Below, in pieces: positions 11,900 to 21,707 of a stretch of 64,000 bases of DNA (positions are counted from its first letter, which is position 1; the number at the start of each line of letters is the position of its first letter). Both the position numbers and the translations under genes were made by a program. Origin of the DNA: Prorocentrum cordatum (taxonomy: Eukaryota > Sar > Dinophyceae > Prorocentrales > Prorocentraceae); assembly GCA_963575745.1 (NCBI GenBank), contig CAUYUJ010015282.1, positions 1,249,651 to 1,313,650 of the forward strand, in the 5' to 3' direction. The notes beneath the pieces were generated by a model. That model had not been told where the DNA came from, did not search any database, and saw nothing but the letters and a program-made list of their open reading frames with translations.

Positions 11900-12070
11900 G
11901 GAGCCTCCTGGATGAATCTAAGGATCTCTTGAGATGCCTCTCTGTGGCCTCTTGGAGATCTCTTGGAGGCATGTGGGAGGCTGCTTGGGGCCTCGTGGAG
12001 GCCTCTCCGGGGGCTTCTCATGGGCGTCTTGGAGGCTTCTTGGGGCCTCTTGGAGGGCCCTCAGGACCAT
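11900..12070. repeat. CTTGG-type minisatellite patch
   Basis: Repeated GCCTCTTGGAG, GGCTTCTTGGGG and CTCTTGGAGG words. It lies inside sequence that interrupts the P-Q order seen in the right-hand copy. Confidence 0.65.
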
Positions 12071-12079
12071 CAGAGTGGA

Positions 12080-12590
12080 CTACCAGAGTGGACTATTGGG
12101 TTTATAAGTTGCGGCTGATTCGGCCCTGGGGTACATAAACTCACGTCTTGGCTTAGGCAGCGGGGCAGTCGCATTGCAGTTGTTATTCTTCCATACTTTA
12201 AGGATTTCATGCAAATATAGCAGGCAGCGCGCCTGAGCTGTAGGTTCGGTTAGAGGACTGGTACCATAGTGTGCTTTAGACGGTCGGCCGTCGCCGAGGG
12301 TCGGGGTGAGCTTTACGCCTTGGGTCACGTTTAAGGGACCCTGCGCTGTTGCACCTGCACTGTTGCCGTGAGAGAAAAAAAAGAGTGTAGGAAGGCCCCT
12401 CGGGGCTTTGACCGCCCCGCCGCGAGCGCCGCCACCCCGGAGGGCCTGTGGGCCAACGCGGCGGGGACAGCAGGCTTGGGCCCTCTAGGGATGCGCCTAT
12501 TGCGAGCTCGGGCCCCCCAGCCCCGCAGTCACCCCGGAGGGCCTGGGCGGGCCGGGCAGGCGCGGCCAACGTTGCGCTCCCCTCGGGGGC
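12080..12590. other. No gene recognised
   Basis: GC-rich, non-repetitive sequence with only short, featureless open frames. Confidence 0.4.
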
Positions 12591-13075
12591 CCCTGGGGGG
12601 CTCGAAGGGCCATCTTGGAGAGGCTCGAAATGTCATTTCGCATTCCCCCTCTTGAGCTTTCTTGGAACCTTCTTGGGGCCCTCCAGGAGCTTTCTTGGGC
12701 CGTCTTGGGGGGCCCCTGGGGCTCTCTTTGGGCCCTCTGGGGCCGTCTTGGGACCTTGTTGGAGGCATCCTGGGCCGTCATGGGACGATCTTTGGGGCCA
12801 TTTGGGCCGTCGTGTTCGCTGTCAAAACGTAAAATGCGAATGTTCTGAACATGCGCGTTTTTCGAAAGGGAATGACATGATGTTGGCCTTTGGGGCCCTC
12901 TCGGCGATCCTGGAGGCGCTTTTGGGCTGTCTTGGGGGCCTCGTGGACCATCTTGACGCCATCTTGGATCGTCGGAAGGCTACCCTGGGCCGTCGTGACG
13001 CTCGCTTCACTGTCTTGGCGCTCTGCTTGGGCCCTGTTGGGCTGTCTTGGGGCTTCTTTGGGGCTCTGAAGCCCC
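12590..13075. repeat. CTTGG-type minisatellite block
   Basis: Dense recurrence of TCTTGGGCCGTC, TTCTTGGGGCC and CTTGGGGGCC words, reading as Gln/Pro/Arg-rich frames on the minus strand that are not genes. Confidence 0.75.
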
Positions 13076-13237
13076 CTGGGGTGCGTTGACGAGCTCGTGC
13101 CCCCCCCCTCCCTAGAATAGCATTTGGGACCCTAGGGGAGGGGGAAAGGGGGAGGGGGACAGCCAAAAGCGTCTCACACGCCTTTTCACCCCCAGCAAAC
13201 GGAGGGCGGCGGATAACGTATTTGCTGTAGAACACTT

Positions 13238-13330
13238 GATGTTTATGTTTCTTGTTCCCAGGCGCTCGTCGGGGCCAGGGAGAATATCGGTGTTCACGAT
13301 CAGCTGATGTGGGCCGGGTGTTTATTGAAT
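13238..13330 (+). repeat. Dispersed repeat block Q, copy 1
   Basis: The stretch from CTTGTTCCCAGGCGCTC through GGGGCCAGGGAGAAT to GATCAGCTGATG matches 40,018-40,085. In the right-hand copy Q follows P directly, whereas here about 1.4 kb separates them. Confidence 0.75.
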
Positions 13331-13504
13331 CGCTTCGCTCATTCCGCCGGCCCGTGATATGGCATCGCTGGTTTTTGTCTGTGTGTTCGTTGCCCATGTT
13401 GCGCTCTTGGGGGCGGGTGTCGTTCGGACGCGTTGCGTGGGGAGTTTTGATGGTGAAGCAGTTCCCTGGGGGTCGTCTCTCGATGGGGCGAAATAGAGTC
13501 GTCG

Positions 13505-14145
13505 TCAAGATGCTTCTTTGGGGGGCCTCTTGGGGTCTGTTGAGAGGCCGTTCGGGGGCGCCTGGGAGACATGTTTGAAGCCTTCTGGGGCTTCTTTTGG
13601 GCCTCCTGGGAGTCTCCTGGGGCCTCTTGGCGACATCTTGGGGCCTCTTGGAGGCCTCTTGGGGCCTCTTTGGGACCTCCTGGGCGCCTTCTGGGACGGA
13701 GGGCTCCATTTTTGAGTTCTCGGTATCCCTCCTGAGTCCCTCTTGGGCCCGTCTTGGGGCCTCTTGGTCCGTCTTGGGCGGCACTTGGGCCGTCTTGAGG
13801 GCTCTCTTGGGTCGTTTCGGCGCCGTCTTGGGAGCTTCGTGGGCCGTCTTGGAGCGGTCTTGGGGGCCTCTTGGGCCGTCTTGGAGCGTCCGGAAGCCGA
13901 AAAAGCCAGAACACAAAAAACATCGAAAAAACAATGAAAATCAACGATTTTGGCCTCTTGGGGCTCTCTTCGGAGGCCTCTTGGAAGGCTCTTGGGGCGT
14001 CTTGGAGGCCTCTTGGGCTGTCTTGGGGGCCTTTTGGGCCGTCTTGGGGTCATCTTCGGCGTCTTCGAGCGCTCTTTGGGCGTCTCGGGGGCCTCTTGGG
14101 CAGTCTTGGGGGCCTCTTGGGGCACTCTGAGCGCGCTCTGGGGAG
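13505..14145. repeat. CTTGG-type minisatellite block, longest
   Basis: More than 600 bases of GGCCTCTTGGGG, GGGCCGTCTTGG and GGCGTCTTGGAGG words with no fixed period. The AT-richer 13,895-13,950 interrupts it. Open frames of up to 370 codons span it on both strands and are artefacts of the repeat. Confidence 0.8.
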
Positions 14146-14337
14146 CCTGAGAGGCCGCACCCAGAAGGAAAACCATCTCTGAGTAGACTTGGTCGGGCGG
14201 CGACCGGGCGTTGGTCGGGGTACTTTTCGCCGGGGGACCCCCAGGGGCCGCCCCGCGCGCGCGAACTAGACATACTGTTAATACTGTTAACCAGTTACCG
14301 GAGATCTTAGCACGCCCTGGCCCGTTGGGCCGGCGAA

Positions 14338-14560
14338 TTGCATGCGGTGGTGGGGGTTGGGACGATGTTAAGATCAGTGGATGTGCACCGATTTGCATGT
14401 TTTGTTGAGGATGGTGGGTGTTGGGGCGCTGTGACCATCAGCCGATGTCCACCACACTGCATTGTTTTGCAAGGGATCATGAGGGTTGGGACTGATAATG
14501 CACACAGTTGAGATCAACCGCAGGGCACGATCCGTGTGCGGGCACAGGTATCGCGAGGAA
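14338..14560 (+). repeat. Dispersed repeat block S, copy 1
   Basis: Matches 40,110-40,310: GATGTTAAGATCAG, GCCGATGTCCACCACACTGC, ATTGTTTTGCAAGG and GGCACGATCCGTGTGCGGGC are shared or nearly so. The word GATGTGCACCG...GCATGTTTT...GGTTGG recurs at about 14,381, 14,443, 14,692 and 14,815, so the block is itself an irregular tandem repeat. Confidence 0.8.
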
Positions 14561-14590
14561 TCGGAACAGGCTGTTCCGATTCCTCGCGAT
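14550..14590. repeat. Near-perfect palindrome, 20-base arms, 1-base spacer
   Basis: The left arm ATCGCGAGGAATCGGAACAG is followed by a single G and its exact reverse complement. It could form a cruciform or mark an inverted duplication. Confidence 0.95.
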
Positions 14591-14655
14591 GCGATGCTGG
14601 AAAATGCGATCAGGCTGGAAAATGTTCCTCGGACGGAATCGGAACAGGCTGGAAA

Positions 14656-14710
14656 ATGCGATGCGGTGCACATCGGCTGTTCCGAACAGCCGATGTGCAC
14701 CGCATCGCAT
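14656..14710. repeat. Near-perfect palindrome, 27-base arms, 1-base spacer
   Basis: The arm begins ATGCGATGCGGTGCACATCG and ends GCTGTTC. The central base is C at 14683, and the right arm is an exact reverse complement. It shares the GGCTGTTCC and GCGATGC words with the palindrome 66 bases upstream. Confidence 0.95.
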
Positions 14711-14943
14711 GTTTTACAACGGATCGCGGGTTGGGAGGGCGAAATCGGGATGTGCACGATCCGTGCGCAGGCAATGGGACTGTACAGGTTGAGTAGGTGC
14801 GATCTTACGGTCGGTCGGTGTGCACTGGGTTCCGTATTTGGTTGGGGATCGCAAAAGGGTCGCGGCCCCGAGACGGTCTGGAGCCAGTCGAGAACGGGCC
14901 GGGCCCGAGTGAAAGGGTTATACATTGACAGTTTTAGAGAATA

Positions 14944-15193
14944 AGGATGGTTGCGATCTGGGGCTAGGGTTCGAGTGTTAGGTCTCGGGTATTAGGGTCA
15001 GAGCACTACAGCGTCAGGGTTAGCGTGTTAGGGTACTAGGGTGGGCAGGCACTCGGGTGTTAGTGTATTCCGGTGTTTGGGCATTCGGGTATTATGCTAC
15101 GGTTCGGATGTTAGAGTAACTGCATTATGGTTCGGTATAGGGTGTTAGGGTCAGGATGTTCGTGTAAGGGACGTTGGGCTTAAGGTGTTAGGG
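14944..15193 (+). repeat. Interstitial telomere-like array, left of the element
   Basis: Degenerate TTAGGG/GTGTTAGGGT repeats end exactly at the terminal inverted repeat of the large element. The array resumes at 39,511 in the same orientation. Confidence 0.9.
15186..15193 (+). other. Target-site duplication, left copy (TGTTAGGG)
   Basis: The eight bases before the left inverted repeat equal the eight after the right one (39,511-39,518). Eight bases is the duplication length of hAT-class transposases. Because the target is itself a TGTTAGGG-type repeat, chance identity cannot be excluded. Confidence 0.6.
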
Positions 15194-15272
15194 TTGAGAA
15201 GTTCTCTTACGTAGGAACAGATCAGGTCTTATTTTTCTAGAAAATACTTTTCAAATACTTTTCAAACACTTC
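15194..15272 (+). repeat. Terminal inverted repeat, left
   Basis: Terminal 25 bases, a diverged spacer, then AAAATACTTTTC and AAATACTTTTC in tandem followed by AAACACTTC (15,241-15,272). It pairs with 39,430-39,510. The tandem AAATACTTTTC words are the kind of subterminal motif that transposases bind. Confidence 0.85.
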
Positions 15273-15479
15273 ATGGTTTTGACAAAAAATCGATAACGTT
15301 AAACCTCAGGGGAGGAGTGGTAACGAAGAGGATGCAGAGTCGTATATCATATTCGAAGTCAAAAGGGCACTCGTGGAAACTGTGTTCGTTTTCAAGTAGT
15401 GGGGGGGGGGGTGCGCCAGCGCGGAGCCCGCGGAACGTGAGTGTTCCTTGCCCACCCGAATAAAGAAGGGGGCTCTTAA

Positions 15480-15672
15480 AACCTCGTTGGGGCCTCTTAG
15501 GGCGTCTGAGGGGACCCTACCCGTCTGTGGCGCCTTCGGAGGCCGTCTTGGTGCCATCTTGGAGCGCGTTTGGGCAGTCTTGGAGTTCTCTTGGGAGCCT
15601 CTTGGCCGTCTTGGTGCCATCTTGGAACGCGCTTGGGCCGACTTAGAGGCCTCTTGGGCTGTCTTGGAGCTA
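15480..15672. repeat. CTTGG-type minisatellite patch
   Basis: GTCTTGGTGCCATCTTGGA occurs twice (about 15,547 and 15,608), with GCCTCTTGG words around it. It lies between the left inverted repeat and the transposase gene and may be its 5' flank. Confidence 0.65.
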
Positions 15673-15722
15673 TATGTTAAGACTCTCCGGCCCCCTGTGC
15701 GGGAGGGAGGAAAGCTTCTCTC

Positions 15723-15742
15723 CCGCAGCCATTTTGGCTCAG
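15723..15742 (+). other. Relic dinoflagellate spliced leader upstream of transposase gene
   Basis: CCGCAGCCATTTTGGCTCAG matches the known DinoSL (CCGTAGCCATTTTGGCTCAA plus G) at nearly every position: one T-to-C change and one A missing at the end. A leader sequence in genomic DNA is the mark of a trans-spliced mRNA that was reverse-transcribed and reinserted. It lies 21 bases before the ATG at 15,764. Confidence 0.85.
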
Positions 15743-15763
15743 CGCCAACGCGGTTGGCAACGC

Positions 15764-18700
15764 ATGGCATCCGATAATGTAGACGATCGGCTACCACAGC
15801 CAAGTGATTCCAGCGACAATGAAAGTTTGTTTGAGCCTCTCGATGTAAACCCGTGGCTAGTAGATTCGCTTGAACACGCCGCCGCGGAGGCCAGCCCAGA
15901 CCAGCACATAGACGATTTCTTAACAGGTTGGATTTCTTTGTCGAACGGCGGCCTGGAGGACGACCCACCAGAAGAGAGACCCGACGTTGATCACCAGGAA
16001 AGTGCCATCATAGTAGCGGTACCAGATCCACCAGTGCCAGATCCACCAGAGCCGCCAGAACCAGAACCAGTTCCAGTTCCAGTCATGAGAGTTCACGCTG
16101 CCAGAGCGCAGCTTCGAGAGACAGCAAAGCAGGCCATACGTCTCGTAAAGACTGCACGTGGTGCAGCTTGTGGCCTAGAACGTATTGAGGACATCGACGG
16201 AATCGGTGCAGTACCACTTGATGAACCGCCGGAAGTAGGAGGAGAATCTGGCAATCACGACCACGACGTTAGTAGTGCCAATCATATTATCAGAGGAACG
16301 CCACAGGTCTTCAGAAACATCGCGAAGTTGATTCAGAATGGCAGCATCGACCGCATCAGAAAGGATGCGAATTTCGAGAAGGTTGCGAATGACATTGTAT
16401 CTAGACGTTGTGCGCTGCTCACAGTGAGCACTTACACAGAACATGCCAAGCGATTGGAGGTAACGAGGAAAGTTCTGTTGAAGACATCATCGAGATTAGC
16501 ATGTGTAGCATTGTTGTTGTTCTATTGGCAGATGCGAGACAACCTCGATCAGCTTTGCGAGAGGGTGTCGTCTTCGGACGGCGGGGTGCTTCACACTTTC
16601 ACTACGTCCTGGCGATACGACGAGACTCCAATGACAATGACGCTTATCGACCAGGACGAGCTGTACGGCGTGCCAGATGAGATATTGAAAAAACTACAAG
16701 CACTACCTCAGGGCACCGCTGGCGAGAGTGATAAGAGGGACACGGGGGTTGCAAAATTGCTACAATCAGAAATCGTTGTTGGAGCATTGGTTCACTACAA
16801 GTCGAAGTGGATCTTGTTCACGTGGAAGCCACCCTTGCCCCTGCTGTGCATGTCACGGACTACATCATCAAACTTTTATTTGTGCGTTGACTTGTTGCAA
16901 GATCTGTTGGACGTGGACTCCATCGGTTCCAGATTCAAGCGAGTCCAGCGGCTCTCCGCCAGCGACGGAGACGGCGCCATCGAGAGGGCTGAACGAGCAC
17001 GAGTACATGGGCAAGACACGAGTAAGCAGATGGTGGCAACGCTTCGCACACAGTGTTTCGTTCACAAGTGTTGTAACGCGAGAGAAGAGGTATGCAATTT
17101 GATGAAGTCAACGGTCTCCAAGCTGAAGCACGTTTCCTTGTCATTATCTTTCCAGAACCACTTGAAGCTGTTTCGCGGCGCAGTTCGCCGCGTTCTTTGT
17201 ACTGCATCGATTGAGAGAACTACACTTATCGCCCGCGACTCTTTGTGGAACGTGCGACAGTTGAACCGAGTACTGCCAGACACACCTGAGAATGTTTTTC
17301 GGAGGAATGAATTGCTGGCGATATTCAGTGGGCCCTGGCAGCAAGAGAATGGAAAGATTGTCGTGCACCGAGACGGTCCCGAGAGCGACGACGAGATCAT
17401 CAAGCAGCTCGTAACCAGAGGTACCAGAGCACTTGTATGGAATGGGCCAGGGTCATTCCCTAGCCGAAATTGGACACATTGCGAAGACTGCGTTCAATGG
17501 TGCAGCATAATGGAGTTGGTGTTCGGGGTGTTCTCGCGTGCGTATATGGACTACGCTGAGACCTTGTGCAGCGTTCGAGCGGGGAGTGCTGCAGCTATGA
17601 TTGTGGTGGGCGGCGATGTCGACGACGACGACGCCTTGCCGCTCCCAATAGAAGATGATCACGCAGAAGATGCTGGTGACGATGCCGATGGCGGCATAGG
17701 CATAGGCCCTGGCGCTGCAGCGGATCCTGCGGCCAAATGTGAGAAGCCCTCGGAGTCCAGCGTCGAGGAAGAAAAAAAAACGAGAACAGCACAGGTTTCG
17801 GCAGTCAGTGCGTGCATGGATTCAGTCTGGGAATGTCCTGGTCGAGAGCGTCATTCTGTTCACCGCCCTAGGCCCGCATATCAAGGTAATGGACAAGCTG
17901 CTGTGCATTGCTGGGGACAAATGGGAGAACAAGCAGAAAACGATCGAGATCAATGCAGCGCGCCAGGGGGGCGCTGCTGGTAGCGACCTTGGTGCGAGGC
18001 CGAAGCGGGAGATGAGGCTTCCTTTGGCGTACGAAGGCGTCGTCGAGAGCACGTTCATCGATGAGACTTTGGCGCTGATGACGAACCCTGATGCTTGGGC
18101 GATGATGCCAGCATCGCGTCGAACAAAGGCTTGGCAGACCAAGGTATTTACGTTGTTGGCTCGAGGGGCCTGCATCATGAACGAGCTGCGCGCGGCTCAC
18201 AAGAACTATCCGTACAAGACTTTCGGGATCATCAACCGACCTGATCTTGCCGATGAAGTTCTAGCGGATTCAGAGTGTGGGAAGCGCTTGGACGAGTGGT
18301 CTGCAGAGTTTGTTCGGTTCCATAAAGACTTGCTGTCTCCCAGTGCTCAGGCCGACCTGCGGAGCACAGCGCTCCTCATGTCAGATGAGGCAGTGCAGAT
18401 CGAGTACAGACATAAGAAAAACAGACGTTTCCAAGTGGGCAGGTCCGTGCAGCGACGAGTGCTTGATATGGCTGGGTTGAATACTTATTGGATCAATGAA
18501 CAGCTGGAGTCGTTAGCCAGAGGTTGTTGGGGGTTCAAATCAATTGCCAGGGCCGCCAGGGCCAGGGCCGAGCGTGGAGATGCGCCTGAAGCTGCTGGCA
18601 GTGACGGCCAAGGCGACCAGCCGAAGGCAAAATCTCGCAAGCTATCATCTTGGGACGCTTTTCGCGGTGAACAAACTGTCGGGCTGAAGGGGGCGGCTCG

Positions 18701-19664
18701 GCCCTCGCTGCAGCAGTTGTCCATCATGTACAAGGAACTCGGACCTGAGGGCATCCAGAAGTACCGGGACTTAGCTGACCGAGGGAACGAAGCGAAGGAG
18801 GCAGGGAACAAGAGGCCCTTCGGCGGCATCGGGCCCCAGTCGCAGTCAGATTCCAGTTCTTCGTCAAGAGCGCGCCCGTCATCAGACTTGCAATTGTCCC
18901 TCCTCAACCCAGCCCAGCTCGCCGAGAGAGGTCAGCTTGCGCGAGCCGCGCTGCGGAAGCATCGAGCTGCTGAGCTGGCTACGGCGGAGGCTGAGGCAGC
19001 CGACAATGCTGCGTGGGAGGCGTCACCGACTGGTCCCTTGGCTGACCTGGCCATGTGCGTGCCCTCTCACCTTCGCCGAGATCGTGACCACGGAGGTGCT
19101 GATGAGTGGAACGCTTCACCAGTTGGATCACGATTGTATTCGTTGTCTGCGAGGTTCCCGAACTGCAGGGAACTCGCGAAGCACATTGTTACCATGAAGA
19201 CGCATGGTTCTCCAGCAGCTGGTGGTATTCTTGGGATGATTGACAACGTGTACGAATCATTATGCGGAATTGTGCAGCATCACGAAGTGCCTGCCGTCGT
19301 CGCAGCAGGGCCGCCTAAGTTGTCCGACATCCTCTGCAAAGTTGCCAACCGTTGCTTGTGCGATCGGGATGGGAAGAACTCAGAGAAGATACGGAAACGA
19401 CTTGACGCAGCATCGAAGTCCTTCCAGAAGAATTCAAGTAATGTGACGTTACTCGCCCACGGTGAAGCAGTTGGCTTATTCATGGGGAGGGCCGTTGGCC
19501 CAGACTTGCCGAACCAGCTCGGGGGCACGTCGAGATTCTTCCTCTGCCACCTCGGGCACCTGAAGGCCAAGCCGTACAGGCTCAGCTGGGATAGCGTTGT
19601 TCAGGAGGGGAGGGCGTTGCATTGTTCGGGAAGGATCTCTCTTAGCAAGCAAACAAAGCTTGAG
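15764..19664 (+). CDS. hAT/RNase H-like transposase candidate (two frames joined at an A9 run)
   Basis: Starting at ATG 15,764, just after the relic leader, the frame runs to a stop at 17,983, but convincing sequence shifts one base forward at the A9 run 17,772-17,780 and continues to 19,667. Read across that point it is about 1,300 residues. An acidic, Pro-rich N-terminus (to ~130) precedes a domain with RYDETP near residue 285, SDGDGAIERAE near 400 and QCFVHK near 430. D...D...C-x2-H is the layout of hAT-type RNase H-fold transposases; a clear third acidic residue is not located. The C-terminal half is helical and rich in Ser/Ala. The 8-bp flanking duplication fits hAT. One extra A could be a mutation, a sequencing error or a slippage site. 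The stop at 19,665 is probably bypassed by splicing to 20,540. Confidence 0.6.
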
Positions 19665-20539
19665 TGAGTGAATGATAGGGAGGCGAAGGAGGAGGAGGAG
19701 GGTAGGGATTATTAGAAGGAGAGGCTGTTGAAGGGGATGAGAACGAGGAGAAGGTGGAGGAGTGCATGGGAGGATGGCGCGAGGTCACATGAAGCAAGTG
19801 TGCACCTGCTGCCACCCGCACCTGCTGCCCCCTGTATGACCTGGTCTCCCTGTTCCCACGCGTGCCCCTTTCTCATCTCACGCCGTGATGCTCTCCATCG
19901 GCCTCCCATGCTTGCTCGTCCACTCACCACTCACCCCTTTTCCCCAGGAACGGGGCGATGATGTTGTAGATGAGAATAATTGAAATGAGTAGATGATATA
20001 TCTGATAACAATTGAGTACCATCCCTATTTCAGGATAATAAACATAGAAAGCCACCCCTACTCTTATCACTTTGCTTCGACTCCTTGGGTCAGAAATCTT
20101 CGTTCCCCTGGAGCATTGGGGGCCCCTTGTTCTTCGTTATCCCGGAGTACCGCGCGTTCTTGGAACCGGAGCTCTTGGGGCCCCACTCTTCCGCAAATTC
20201 TGCACAAACAATGATGAAGCTTAGTGAAAGATATGTTCTATGATTTGCGTGCGGGGGGGGGGGGGACTGGGGCGGCGGATCGGAAGGAGGGTCGGGCATG
20301 GAGGGGTAAGAGGGAGGAGTTTTTTTTTAACATCCGAAAGGCGGTTGTCTTGGACGCACGCCGTAGCATCGTGCCCTCTCACTCGCCCCCTCCTGCTCTA
20401 GTGAGGGGAGGGCGGCGGCGGCCTTCAACTGGATTGTGCTGCTCTGGATGGGGCTCGCCTGGACGACGAGCTTCAATGGGTGGGGCGCGTGATGTCTGTG
20501 GTCTCATCGTTCTCACTTTCTGCTCCTTTCGACTTGCAG
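19665..20539 (+). other. Probable intron of the transposase gene
   Basis: The frame before it ends ...CTT GAG; read one base earlier, the donor is A|GTGAGTG. The 3' side is a pyrimidine-rich tract ending CGACTTGCA|G. Joining on the shared AG keeps the frame into 20,540 (...KLE-GVFDQ...). The interior holds GGAGGA runs, a G13 run near 20,253 and a T9 run near 20,321. Retained-G borders match those of the gene at 30.3-36.4 kb. Confidence 0.5.
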
Positions 20540-21313
20540 GGTGTTTTCGATCAGACAATGATGTGGGAAGTCGTCTTCTGGGATATCAATCTCACACACG
20601 AGCGCATCGGCATGTTTCTTCCAGATCGTTTCGATTGTATCCTTCGCGACGGCACAATACATTGCATATGGGACCCAAGGAAAACCAAAAAGGACCGTGG
20701 AGCCAATAACATTTCGTCTTGGGCTGCACTGGCAGACGAGTCCGAGTCGGATAGGGCAGATGATCATGTTTTCCATTCCCTTTCCGACGATGATCCAGAA
20801 TTGAGGCGCGACATAGGCATCCAATTGTTCGGGGCAGATTTTTATGCAAGTGATGCGTCGTCGTCCCTATTTTTGCCAACACCTGACGCATCCGAGGGTA
20901 GCGGCGACGAAGATCCTTCGTTGCCGCCTGGACCTCTTGTGGAGCCAGCGCCAGCGGGTCCTCCGTTGCCGCCTCCTGTGGAGCCCCCTCCCCCTCCACC
21001 AGCGCCACCTGCAGGAGGTTCCTATTTCCAGTTGCGCATTGGCGTTCTCGACGTGCAGCGTGCACCCTCCAAGAGGTCCAAGTGCACAGTGTGTGGCGAA
21101 TTTATCCCGCTTCGCGGGTTGCGTTTGGAGGTTAGCATTGCCGTGCGAAAGCCTGCGTGCTATCGGCACGTTGGTTGTTCAACTTACGACAACACTCCGT
21201 ATCAGGAGGGTAGTCATCGAATCATCTCGGATGCTAGGTTGCGCGACGTGTGGACTGATGAAGAGCTTGCCGAGATTGACGCATGCCTCGCGAGGCTGCA
21301 GGGGCCTCCATAG
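20540..21313 (+). CDS. Pro-rich protein segment with PARP-type-like zinc finger (probable last exon of transposase gene)
   Basis: 257 codons to a TAG. The segment opens GVFDQTMMWEVVFWD and continues through an acidic region and a Pro-rich linker (from about residue 135). The C-terminal part has KCTVCGEFIPLRGLRLEVSI...CYRHVGC, that is C-x2-C-x24-H-x2-C, close to the PARP-type zinc finger pattern but with a shorter loop; this implies DNA or nucleic-acid binding. If it is a separate gene, ATG at about 20,557 is the likely start. The preceding pyrimidine tract and AG, and frame continuity with the exon ending at 19,664, favour a joined gene of about 1,560 residues. Confidence 0.55.
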   Translation, partial: GVFDQTMMWEVVFWDINLTHERIGMFLPDRFDCILRDGTIHCIWDPRKTKKDRGANNISSWAALADESESDRADDHVFHSLSDDDPELRRDIGIQLFGADFYASDASSSLFLPTPDASEGSGDEDPSLPPGPLVEPAPAGPPLPPPVEPPPPPPAPPAGGSYFQLRIGVLDVQRAPSKRSKCTVCGEFIPLRGLRLEVSIAVRKPACYRHVGCSTYDNTPYQEGSHRIISDARLRDVWTDEELAEIDACLARLQGPP

Positions 21314-21620
21314 TGCGTGCATGTACTGTCACTGCTGGTGTTTCGCGCCTCTGACTTGCTGCAAAACACCTTTGACACCAGCCCCGACGTCATGATCACA
21401 CTCATGTGCGCTCGCGTAAAGTTCTTCGTGGGCATTGTAGTAGCCTCTCATCTTGCATGCCGCCACCTTCACATGCCACACTCATAGCACGTGCGGCACG
21501 GCATAGCGGTTCCTCAAACAGTGCGTTGTGCCGTCTTCTGGGTGCCTCTCTTTGGGATCCTTGGTCGATTAGGTAGGTGGCCTTTCTGCTGGGGTCTTCT
21601 TGGTGCATCTCTTTGGAGCT
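21314..21620. other. Intergenic spacer inside the element
   Basis: No coding sequence recognised between the stop at 21,313 and the next leader relic. Confidence 0.5.
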
Positions 21621-21622
21621 CT

Positions 21623-21645
21623 CCGTAGCCATTGTTGGCTCAAAG
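21623..21645 (+). other. Relic spliced leader upstream of HU-like gene
   Basis: CCGTAGCCATTGTTGGCTCA followed by AAG equals DinoSL with one G inserted in the T-run and one extra A. It lies 63 bases before ATG 21,708, leaving a short 5' UTR. Confidence 0.8.
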
Positions 21646-21707
21646 TTTGGTCCCGACGACCCGCTCCATATATCTTATTGTAGCAATCCAAGAGGGACCT
21701 CTTGGCC

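Noticed and set aside
12822-14398. Minus strand frames of 297-370 codons rich in Pro/Arg/Gln
   Set aside because: Translate the CTTGG-type minisatellite; composition and lack of domains argue against a gene.
11269-15193. True chromosome end
   Set aside because: The TTAGGG-like arrays are degenerate, short, in the same orientation at several places and flanked by unique sequence on both sides, so they are interstitial.
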